Shown one piece after another: positions 44,509 through 53,746 of a stretch of 64,000 bases of DNA. Position 1 is the first letter of the stretch, and each line of letters opens with the position of its first letter. The position numbers and the translations under genes were made by a program. The DNA is from Hericium rajendrae (taxonomy: Eukaryota > Basidiomycota > Agaricomycetes > Russulales > Hericiaceae). The stretch lies in contig CM065878.1 of assembly GCA_033439255.1 (NCBI GenBank), forward strand, positions 2,232,001 to 2,296,000, written 5' to 3'. Below the pieces are notes generated by a model. The model saw only the letters and a program-made list of their open reading frames with translations. It searched no databases and was not told where the DNA came from.

Positions 44509-44604
44509 ATGCCCCGTGGTGTAAGGTGGTCCGAGGATCTCTGTTGGACAGTGGTTCGCATGTCTCCTTTCTTCAAACCCGGAGACATTGCCTTGTTGTT
44601 CTGA
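44509..44604 (+). pseudogene. Truncated transposase N terminus (IS630/Tc1-like), 31 codons
   Basis: ATG 44509 reads MPRGVRWSEDLCWTVVRMSP and then FFKPGDIALLF to a stop just inside the right arm. The SEDLxWxxxRM pattern resembles the helix-turn-helix start of basidiomycete DDE_3 transposases as I recall them. The frame is cut at the junction with the inverted arm, as expected for an internal deletion. The short length keeps confidence low. Confidence 0.45.
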
Positions 44605-45387
44605 CTCGCCTTCTCTCACCGATCGATTCGCATGTTTCCGCTTGCAAATAGAGCATGTGCATCCCGAGATATGGGAAGTGAGAAGGGGAGGTGAGAGCTG
44701 GCATGTTCCCCCCCATTCTCTTTCTGTTTCTTACTGATACTCGGTCTGTTTAGGGACATACCATATCGCATTTTCACGCTGATCCAAGCAACTTACCGCT
44801 TGCAGCTAGGATCACCCGTTGTGGAGATATGGGCAGGAGGGTGGGAGGGGGGAGGAGGAGAACCACATCCCTGTATCGTAATTTTCCTTGGTCAATTCAA
44901 TTATTGTCTGCTTTGTGCATCTCGTACCCATCTCCCTGAAGACGTGACAGTTGTCCGTTTGCTCATAAGTGCTGTGGTTGGAGCTCTACAGGCGAATTTC
45001 TCCGGGGGGGTGGTATACCAGGCCTAACCCATCTCCCCGGACGAATTCTGGGTCAATTGTCATGATTCCTTCTAGTGCACCTCACGTTTTATTCCCTTCG
45101 CAGCGTACAGTTGTCCGTTTGCATGTAGCTATCGTAGTTGTAGAGATATTTGCGAAAAACGTGTGCCGGGGGGGCCCGAGAGCGAAATCAGAAAAAGCGG
45201 CGAAACCGCCCCGTTCTTTTCACTCGCACCTGCGGATTCACTCGCTGAACGCGTTACAAGTGACCGTTTGTCGATAGCTAGCCCCGTCCATTCACAATAT
45301 CGAAATTACTTTGGGGCTCACAAGTGCACGCGCGCGCACAGATATATATGGAAATCCGCGCCGCGCCAACTTATTTGCAAAGAGCAA
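44598..45387 (-). repeat. Right inverted-repeat arm
   Basis: Reverse complement of the left arm, about 98% identical over the stretches compared by eye. It begins with GTTCTGACTCGCC at the inner side. Confidence 0.85.
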
Positions 45388-45714
45388 TAACAGATGCTCT
45401 GCTCGCGATAGCAGCCTCTGCCTTCCACAAACTAGTTGTCATCTGCAAGGCAAGTCATTGTAAGAAATCAGACTGACCCGTAACAATGTGCACGTACCTT
45501 CTTCATGGTGTAAAACTCGAACGCGCTAAGGAGATGCAGTTAGCGAGAGACTAAAATGGCAGTGCCATTTCCGTAAGGATTGGAATTGATCACCTCGACG
45601 GCCTCTTCGAGCGTATCAGCACGAAGGAGAATAAGCACGGGGCCGAAGATCTCTTCCCTACAAGTGAACGGTCAGAATTCTCTGTAGTGTTCACAAAGCT
45701 TCTGACAGCTAACT

Positions 45715-47352
45715 AAGACCTGGATTGGGGGCGAAGGCATCGTTAACTGTCAGTATCCAAGAAATGATGTCCAGCAAATGAAAAAGGAATAGATGAATGA
45801 GATTGAGGATCAAGAAACAGACGCAGGGTTGCTCAGGCCATTGTTGGCGATCTCGATCTCTAATTACTGCGGACATCATGATTTCCTAATCCGACCACTA
45901 CGTCTTCGGAATCTCTTGGCACGTTTCCAATCTCTTCCTCTGACTTCCACATTTTACAGTGCACTAGCAGTTACGCGCTGTTTTTTGGTGGAGACCACAC
46001 GCCATATCTAGACTGCGCTTTCCAACATAGAAAGAAATACGACCTCCCGATGTCAAACCCCAGCGTCCTCGTGGTCTGTCTAGGCAACATCTGCCGTTCT
46101 CCAATCGGCGAGGCTGTTCTCAAGCACGTCGCATCTGAACGTGGCCTGGACATCCAGGTAGACAGTGCAGGAACGGCGGGCTATCACGTTGGTGAAGAGC
46201 CCGATAGTCGGTGAGGTCGTATTTTACGCATGCCGTCTGAAGCTCAGTACTTTGGAGCAGAGCGTTGGCCACGTTACGCAAGGTCTGTGAAATGACAGAG
46301 GCCATTATTCACCATTGGCCAGCTTCTGAAAGCCCGTTGTAGTTCCGGGTACCGGTCAAACATGAGGCGCAACAAGTCAAGCCTGACGATTTCCGCCAAT
46401 ACACTCATATCCTCGCCGCTGATGAGTCGAATCTACGCAATCTCATGCGTATCAAGCCGAGAAACTCCACTGCTGAAGTGAAGCTGTGGGGTTCGTATCT
46501 CGACAATCAACCGATTGAAGACCCATATTACGGGAGCTCTGTGAGCATACATTAATCCTCGAGCCACCAGGCTACTGACAGTCCCTCGATCCCGCAGAAA
46601 GACTTTGAGATCACCTATCATCAATGCGTAAAATTGTCGAACGCATTCTTAGATGAAGTGATAGGCAAAGCAGATTCATAGAGAGCATCATGTCAGTGGA
46701 TGTTCAATCACACTATATACCTTAGCAGAGAGTTTTGTACGTTCAATCTTCAATTGGAAAGTGTTGTCATTCAATTGTTCCATTGGGATATGCTAAATTA
46801 CAAGAGAATACTGCCAATCGACCGACTAGGACTCAGTGATGTGTCGGCATATTAACAGATGCTCTGCTCGCGATGGCATCCTCTGCCTTCCACAAACTAG
46901 TCGTCGTCTGCAAGGCAAGATTGTAAGAAATCAGACTGATCCGCAACAACGTGCACGCACCTTCTTCATCGTGTAGAACTCAAATGCGCTGAGGAAACGG
47001 ACAGTTAACGAGGTACCAAGCGTGAGCAATATGAGGCCTACCTCTTTCCATAGAATCCGAGGTCACCCAGAACACTGGCCTTGCTACCGCTCCACGAGAA
47101 CATCGGCAACGGCACAGGGATGGGCACATTGATGCCAATTTGGCCAACGTTGATGTCAGTCTCGAACTTGCGCGCCGTTGCACCAGACTGGGTGAAGATG
47201 GCAGTGCCATTGCCGTAGCGATTAGCATTGATCACCTCGACAGCCTCTTCCAGAGTGTCGGCACGAAGTAGGATAAGTACGGGACCGAAAATCTCTTCCC
47301 TACAAGTAAACAGTCAGAATTCTCTCTAGTATTCACAGAGCTTCTGACAGCT
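45715..47352. repeat. Right unit of the tandem segmental duplication
   Basis: Similar to the left unit from AAGACCTGGATTGG through PTP copy 2 and the 3' exons of the dehydrogenase, up to CTTCTGACAGCT at about 47341-47352. Past that point only the intact dehydrogenase continues. It lacks both mobile elements and so gives the empty-site sequence for each. Confidence 0.8.
46050..46681 (+). CDS. Low-molecular-weight protein tyrosine phosphatase (intact copy)
   Basis: Cytosolic acid phosphatase family, removing phosphate from Tyr-phosphorylated proteins through a cysteinyl intermediate. Exon 1 from ATG 46050: MSNPSVLVVCLGNICRSPIGE (P-loop C-X5-R-S), VDSAGTAGYHVGEEPDSR. Exon 2 (about 46263-46284, ALATLRK). 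Exon 3: FRVPVKHEAQQV, YTHILAADESNLRNL, VKLWGSYLDNQPIEDPYYG with the general-acid Asp. Exon 4: YHQCVKLSNAFLDEVIGKADS, stop 46681. All introns are GT-AG. The length of about 160 residues is normal. Convergent with the dehydrogenase, stop to stop 151 bp. This appears to be the only working copy in the window. Confidence 0.9.
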
Positions 47353-49189
47353 TACTGATAGCATTTCATATTGGTGCCAGCCTCGATAATGGTTGGACCA
47401 ATGAAGTTTCCATGTTCGTATCCTGGAACTTGCAAGAGCCTGCCATCCAGGTGGATCTTGCCGCCCTCGTCCTCTCCGGATGCAATCAAACGAAGAATGC
47501 GGTCCTTGGCGGTCGGAGAAATAACGGGACCACTGCGAATGGCAAATGGCGTTAGGGTTAGACAATAAATAATGAGAACATCCAACGAACAGATCAGCAT
47601 CCTTCTCGAAACCGCCGCTGACCTTGAGCTTGGCGGCAGCACTGATGAGGTCCGGTATCCACTCCTGCGCATCACCGACAAGCACGGCAACTGAGATGGC
47701 CATGCAACGCTGGCCAGCAGCTATGTCAAAATAATTTTAGGAACAGTTTTCAAGGAGAAGGAAGGTGAGTACATACCACCGAAGGCAGCGCCGGTGATAG
47801 CGTTGATAGCCAGATTCTTATTTGCTAGAGAGCGATGATGTTTGAACCTGTCGCGCTCATGATACAGAGATCCACAAACCGTCAGGCATTAAGATCGCAT
47901 GGTTCTTAGCACCCATGTTAGATTGCACACGTTTGCCGTTTGCAGTGCCCCTGCGAGTAGCGATGAATAGATAGAACTGGCAATGGTCAATTGGAGATTT
48001 ATTCACCTGGTATAGATGTGTTTACCAGCACGATCGCCTCCTACGAAACTAATCGCACGGATGCTGGGATGATCGCAGATGGCGTTCACAGTCGGGACTG
48101 TGCCGTGTACGATGTTGATAACACCAGGTGGAAGACCAGCGCGCTCGCATAGCTCAGCGATAATCATAGCTGCACCTGGGTCTCGTTCTGAGGGCTTGAG
48201 GATCAAAGTGTTGCCTGTCACTGTAGCCATCGGTATTGACCAGAGTGGTATCATTCTGCGGAAAGACATTTATGCCTGGAGGGTGTATGGCTCACAGAAA
48301 TAGTTGTTTACTTACGCAGGGAAATTGAATGGGGCGACGCTTCATGAGATCATTTCAGCATAAGGGAGCAATCGGAGCGTAGCACTTGGACGTACGCTGC
48401 AGTCACACCTAGCGGCACTTTGCGTACGTAGGTATCCATGTCCCTGCTAACTGAGGTACGTGAGGCCCTGAAGCGATTAGCGAAGGAAAAGACCAAGCAG
48501 ACCTTCAATCTTCTCGCCAAGGAGGAGAGAAGGAGCACTAGCAGCGTGCTGAACTATCTGCAGTCCACGAAGAATATCTCCATGCGCATCTGCATGGATG
48601 CCAGTTCAGCGGGTTGCAGACGTGCGGTAGACACCTTCATCTCACCTGGGAGGGTCTTCCCCTGTTCCAAAGTGATGCTGGTAGCCAGAGCATCTGCGTT
48701 CTCCCGAATAAGACGCTCCAATCTATGCCGGGTTCAACTTGGGAGACATCCCTCGCACGGACTAAGACATACTCGAAGATGAACTTCTGGCGCGTCAGAA
48801 CAGATGCTTTACCCCACGTCTTGAAAGCTTCAGACGCAGCATTATTGACAGCCTGTTCAAATTCTGCGCTGGTCGTTTCCGGCACTCGGGTGAGCAGCGT
48901 CTGGGTTGACTAAAAGCACCATGAGTACAAGTTACGTCTTAACAGGATGGTCATTGCTTACCGGGTCCACCACATCCAGCCACTGCGTGGCCTTGCTCTG
49001 GACGAACTCTCCACCAATATAGTTCTTGGTGTTTTCGCCTGTCGCGCTCGTGCCTTTCCAGTCCCTCGACAGCTGCTCTGCCTTAGGCCGGACCGCAGCA
49101 TTCAGACCGCTCAAGGGCGGACGCGTCGTCGTCGTGGCATAACCACGGCCTCGAAAGACACGTAGCGACGGAGATCGACGGGTGAACAT
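46833..49189 (-). CDS. Methylmalonate-semialdehyde dehydrogenase, mitochondrial (ALDH6 type)
   Basis: CoA-dependent aldehyde dehydrogenase of valine and thymine breakdown. ATG 49189 begins a mitochondrial-type presequence ([20 protein letters not shown]). [115 protein letters not shown], the catalytic-Cys block [79 protein letters not shown] and GDLGFYGK follow. The end is SVNMPTHH with the stop at 46833. Exon joints checked at 48600, 48450 and 48300 keep the frame. The 3' third is the part duplicated at 45390-45714. Strong identification. Confidence 0.92.
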
Positions 49190-49589
49190 GACGACGGTCA
49201 AGAGAAAGGAGGTCCGACAGAAAGCGTAGCTCTGCGGGGTACGGAACGCCAGCCCTGCCCCGTGGGGTATACTTATACGGACCCGCCGATCTCGTGATTG
49301 AAGCAATGTGATGGAGCTTGCCTAGACCCAACAGAAGCCGTTTACGTTTGCCAACGGTGATACCGGCAGTTAGGCATTTAGACAAGAAAACAAAACGAAA
49401 GCGAATATTTTGTAGACAAAAGATGCACTGAACTCGACGATGATACGCTGAGACCACAAGAGCAAGCAATATTTGGCCAGCATTGGCTTGAGCCATGTGA
49501 CCGTATCGTGCAAGCAGTATTTTCGACGCGTCGACTGCAAAGGACAGTGCTCTTTGCCACCCGTGACCCTTCACCATCAAGACGTGAAG
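49190..49589. promoter_or_regulatory. Divergent promoter between dehydrogenase and Myb-like gene
   Basis: A 400-bp gap between divergent starts, without a recognisable gene. An in-frame ATG at 49473 upstream of the Myb-like start could lengthen that protein, but the stretch between does not look conserved. Confidence 0.4.
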
Positions 49590-51416
49590 ATGAACCCAAA
49601 CTTCCTGCAATCTGGTTCAGCGACCAATCCCTCTTCAGCTCCAGATGCTTATTCGGCTGTAGCGAACGGCCTGACGATTCCCCAGAATCTCGCGGGGTTT
49701 GGACAGAACCAGCTATTGGCTGCTATGATGGCACAAAATTCTCAATCTTTTACTGGACAGCCTGCAGGAAATCCACTCTGGGTCACACAACAGCCTCAGC
49801 AGCAACACCAGCAGCAGCACCAGCAGCACCAGCAGCAACAACCACAACAAGCTCAGCAACCGTCGTCTTCGAACAACATGCAGAATGCGATGATGCCCAG
49901 TTTCAATCCTATGCAGGCCTTTCAACAGGCCTTCTCCGGTGCTGGCATCGCGGCTGCTGGCATAAATCCATTGAACCTTCTATCGGATGTTCTCAGATTC
50001 AGCACACCTGTCGGTCAGTCTCCGAACGACGAAGACGTCCTCATTGCGGCGCTTCGTGCCTGCCCTGGCAATGGCCTTACCTACCGGCAGGTCCTTGAAT
50101 CGCTTCACGGCGTACGTCAAACGCCCTCATCCGTGCAAGGCAATTCATGAATTGACATTATGTTTTGCTTTCAGGTCAATAATCATGCAGCCAATCTCTG
50201 GAAAGATTACTATCTGGAACACAAATTGCGCATTGATAAATGCGTCTCTGAGCAATCAGATGGTCCTGCGAGGACAGTAAAGAAGCCCACCAATTTCGCA
50301 TCGATGTTCTCATCATCCGCATCCCCGCGAGATCGGGATAACGTCAAAGTAAAGAAAGAGAAATCCTTTCATCGCGCATCTCATCACGGTCCAACGACAT
50401 CTACAAAGTCCTCCACCGGTCGCCTGACTATCAACAGCGTTTCGGCATCTTTGCCATCAGACATGTTCTCTGATGCAGAGCTGCCAGAACCTCCTAGCCG
50501 GGAGCCCTCACCGCCCACCGAAGTCGTAAAAAGCACAAAAGGCTATAAGTTCACTGATGAAGACACTGATTTTATGATCAAATTCGTCGCTTGGGAGTTA
50601 CAATGCGATCCTGCAGCAACGAAGAGTCAGATTTGTGATAAGCTGGGAACAAAGGTAATTGTCCCTCTCGGATTCCTGAATCTCCTGCTGAAACATCGAA
50701 ATAAAAGGCTTCACATCATAGCAGCGCATCCTGGAGAAGTCATTGGAGTCGAGTTCCTACCGTGGAGAAGCTGTTCGATATCGCTCAAATCATCAAAAAG
50801 CGCTCTCGCATTGCTCCTCGTGATTACGAGCCTGAAGTCGAAGAAGTCGAAGGCGGGTCGGAAGATGACGAAGAACATGAACAAGACGACGCCGAATATG
50901 CACCAAGTAACTATAGCTCTGACCTGCAATCAACGGAGGATGAGGGCCAAATGGGTGCGCCTGGAGATTCCTTCACGTTGACCGATGAACGCCTGGTTGC
51001 AAAGTGGATTGCGGGGCATACGAATTGGGCCGCAACCAGTAGCAGGGATCGCTGGATGTCTTTCTCGCGAAAGGTGTGTTTGATCACCTGAACTTTGCTC
51101 ATCTCATCATGAACACCACCACAGTACCCTCAACGTTCGGACAAGGCTTGGGCAGAATATTATCGAAGGAATGAGAACGGTAAGCCAATTCCTTGGGATA
51201 CTGTTGGCGATTTGATCAATGCTCCTCTCAGCACTGCTTTCCCGAGCCAAGAGATACAGAAAGCGTTCCAGAAAGCGCCTGGCCTCACAGCAGCGCGGTC
51301 AACCCTCTTGGGCTTCGTCCCCCATGAAGCGCAAATCCACGGACTCCAGTGCGGGACCTAGCAATTCCTCCCACACACGTATAGCGAAGGATGAACGCAA
51401 ACGGCCCCGGGTCTGA
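49590..51416 (+). CDS. Myb/SANT-like nuclear protein with polyglutamine stretch
   Basis: ATG 49590 (MNPNFLQSGSATN) starts a Gln/Asn/Ser-rich head with a Gln/His run (49796-49860) that looks like an activation or condensation region. FGxNP-type segment SDVLRFSTPVG, then DEDVLIAALRACPGNGLTYRQVLESL follows. A Lys-rich linker leads to a Myb/SANT-like block (YKFTDEDTDFMIKFVAWELQC, QICDKLGTK, then SWRSHWSRV). An acidic stretch EEVEGGSEDDEEHEQDDAEY leads to a second block (FTLTDERLVAKWIAGHTNW, SSRDRWMSFSRKYPQRSDKAW). Splicing out 51180-51231 gives a basic tail with KRKSTDSS and ERKRPRV, a likely nuclear signal, stop 51416. Rap1-type telomere proteins have a similar domain order, but that link is only suggestive. 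Confidence 0.65.
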
Positions 51417-51863
51417 GATCGACTTGCAATGGTTGGCCTGATTGGCATCTCGGATGAGGCTTCGCAATACCTTCTTTTCAGATGGACGATCGTCGCGAAT
51501 ACACTACTGTAGGCTCACACCATCATGGCGTTTTTTTCCTTATCTTTATACCTTCAATTGTCCCAATACCTCATTCTAACTTACGGGAGGCAGAGTCATT
51601 CATACGTACCGTAGACGCTTATACTGTAAATGACATACAGCACGAATTATTATAATCGTGCTTCATACATCCAACGAAATATCCGAGTTTTGTCATGCCG
51701 CATGTGCATACCACGAGGACGTGAAATGGTCTGCGCCCTAAGCGCCCACGTGGGTAATTGCATCGATCGGTTATAGACTCAGGCTGGCAACCGCTGCTGC
51801 TTGACTCTGCCTCATCATCTACTTTCCTCTCTCGTACCCTCTCGTCACACTACTCTCGCTATC
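51417..51863. other. Intergenic spacer
   Basis: About 450 bp, AT-rich in the middle (51590-51680), between two plus-strand genes. A pyrimidine-rich leader precedes the GDI start. No gene. Confidence 0.4.
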
Positions 51864-53525
51864 ATGGATGAAGAATACGATGTATGCACAATCGGGAAGT
51901 ATCTGTGTGACAATCCGCTAACCGTCGTCTCCAGGTCGTCGTCTTGGGCACTGGGCTGACAGAGTGTATTCTGTCCGGCCTCTTGTCCGTGGAGGGCAAG
52001 AAGGTCCTGCACATGGACCGCAATGACTATTACGGCGGCGACAGCGCGAGTCTCAACCTGACGCAGGTGACCGATCTGCCCAATGAAGTCCGTATCGCGT
52101 CGCTAACAGCTGTATGCAGCTCTACCGCAAGTTCCGTCCTGATCAGGTTCCCCCGGCTGAGCTGGGTCGCGACAGAGATTACGCTGTCGATCTCGTCCCC
52201 AAGTTCATCATCGCGTCAGGAGAGCTCACCAAGATCCTCGTCCACACCGATGTCACCCGTTACCTCGAGTTCAAGCAGATCGCAGGCAGCTTCGTCTACC
52301 GCGAGGGCAAGATCTCCAAGGTCCCCAGTACCGAGATGGAGGCCGTCAGGAGTCCTTTGATGGGTCTCTTTGAGAAGCGTCGCGCGAAGAAGTTCTTCGA
52401 GTTCCTCCAGGGCTGGAAGGACGAGGATCCCGCTACGCACCAGGGTACGAGATCATTGCTTAAAGCAGGTAATTGGGGCTGACGTTCCTTATAGGCATTG
52501 ACCTCGATAAGGACAGCATGAAGAGTGTGTACGAGAAGTTTGGTCTGGAGCCGGGTACTCAGGACTTCATTGGCCATGCGATGGCGCTTTACCTCGACGA
52601 TGAGTGAGTACCCGCCTTTACTTGCCAGACGTCATCATCCTAATGTGGTCTCTAGCTACATCACCAAGCCAGCCCGTCCTGCATACGATCGCATTGTGCT
52701 GTACACTTCGTCGATGGCGCGTTATGGCAAATCGCCATACATCTACCCTCTCTACGGTCTCGGCGAGCTCCCGCAATCCTTCGCTCGTCTGTCCGCCATC
52801 TACGGTGGCACCTACATGCTCGACAAGTCGATCGACGAGATTGTCATCGATGCCGATGGCAAGGTTGTCGGCGTGCGCTCCGGCACGGAGACCGTGAAGG
52901 CGAAGCAGGTTATTGGTGACCCGAGCTACTTCGGCGCCGGCAACTCTGGTGGTGGAAAGGTCCGCGTCGTCGAAGAGGGCAAGGTCATTCGAGCCATCTG
53001 CATTCTCAAGCACCCCATTCCTGGCACGGAGGACTCGGATTCCGTTCAGATCATCATCCCGCAGAACCAAGTTGGACGGAAGAATGGTCAGTTAGCTCTC
53101 GCGTGTGGTAATATATATTTCTCAATCATTTTAACCGCCAGATATCTACATTGCGATGGTTTCCTCCACCCACAACGTTTGCGCCAAGGATGTCCACGTT
53201 GCGATCGTCAGCACCATCGTCGAGACAGACAAGCCTGAGCAGGAGATCGCTCCAGGTCTCCAGCTGCTTGGACCTCTTTATGACAAGTGAGTCCAACTTC
53301 CTGGACTTTCTGATTGTCTGTTCATCGTGTTTCCTTAGGTTTGTCGACGTCACGCCGCTGTACACGCCTACGTCCGATGGCAAGGCAGACAACATTTATA
53401 TCACCCGCTCATACGACGCGACCAGCCACTTCGAGACTGTCGTGGAGGATGTGCAGGACGTGTGGAAGCGAGTCGTCGGTAAAGACCTTGTTCTCAAGAA
53501 GCGCGAGGTAGAAGTCGAGCAGTAG
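51864..53525 (+). CDS. GDI1: Rab GDP-dissociation inhibitor
   Basis: Cytosolic chaperone that extracts GDP-bound Rab GTPases from membranes and recycles them. Starting at ATG 51864 (MDEEYD), across a first short intron: [35 protein letters not shown] (dinucleotide-fold motif). [156 protein letters not shown] and [20 protein letters not shown] follow. The tail is KKREVEVEQ, stop 53525. The conserved MYGG-type mobile effector loop is present as AIYGGTYML. Full length, with five or six introns. Very strong match. Confidence 0.95.
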
Positions 53526-53746
53526 ATGATCTCAGTATTACACACGTTCTTTTTCGCATCTTCTCATCATCCTCTTTAATCGGTGTTTTTCCTGTAACGC
53601 TTTGGGTTCAGCAGCAGCATCACAAATCTGTACAGTCATTATGAGCTCAATCGAGCGGCATTCGTTTTCGCCAAAGGTGCTGGCTAGAAGTTCATACAGC
53701 TCTAAATACCCCGTGGATTGCTTCTCGTAATTAATTTGCGAAGACG

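Larger units (their letters stand above)
43399..45387. mobile_element. Hairpin (long inverted repeat) DNA element, Tc1/mariner-like derivative
   Basis: Arms 43399-44190 and 44598-45387 (about 790 bp each) are near-perfect inverted copies; only a few substitutions and run-length differences were seen in the parts compared. They are separated by a 407-bp spacer. The ends read TTGCTCTTTGC...GCAAAGAGCAA and are flanked by TA on each side (43397-43398, 45388-45389). The paralogous right unit has the empty site with a single TA (CATATTAACAGATG at about 46849). A spacer frame at 44509 resembles the start of an IS630/Tc1-type transposase. The element is therefore probably an internally deleted non-autonomous relative; transcription of it would give a long hairpin RNA. 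Confidence 0.82.
39724..45714. repeat. Left unit of a tandem segmental duplication
   Basis: Starts at AAGACCTGGATTGG and ends just before the same word at 45715. It carries PTP copy 1 and a remnant of the dehydrogenase 3' half. Its length is inflated by the LTR element (40359-42894) and the hairpin element (43399-45387). Without these it is about 1.46 kb by hand count. The right unit is about 1.64 kb, so the left also lacks roughly 170-180 nt of dehydrogenase sequence. Confidence 0.8.
43377..45714 (-). pseudogene. Remnant of methylmalonate-semialdehyde dehydrogenase 3' exons, interrupted by a hairpin element
   Basis: Sequence around 43377-43396 and 45390-45714 matches the last exons of the dehydrogenase at 46833-47352. 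The stop codon and the final codons lie on the left of the hairpin element, and the next exons ([10 protein letters not shown]-like, then KKVRT region, EEIFGP-like) on its right. About 170-180 nt of one exon are missing at about 45528-45555, and nothing upstream of the breakpoint at 45714 exists. So this is a truncated copy made by the tandem duplication and then hit by the hairpin element. It cannot encode an enzyme. Confidence 0.8.

Noticed and set aside
43396-45390. Mirrored 75-, 87- and 102-codon frames on opposite strands
   Set aside because: They occur twice only because the sequence is an inverted repeat; no homology or codon bias supports them as proteins.
51232-51361. Unspliced reading of the Myb-like gene to a stop at 51361
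   Set aside because: A clear GTAAGC donor at 51180 and acceptor at 51231 shift to a frame with a basic tail typical of nuclear proteins, ending at 51416.
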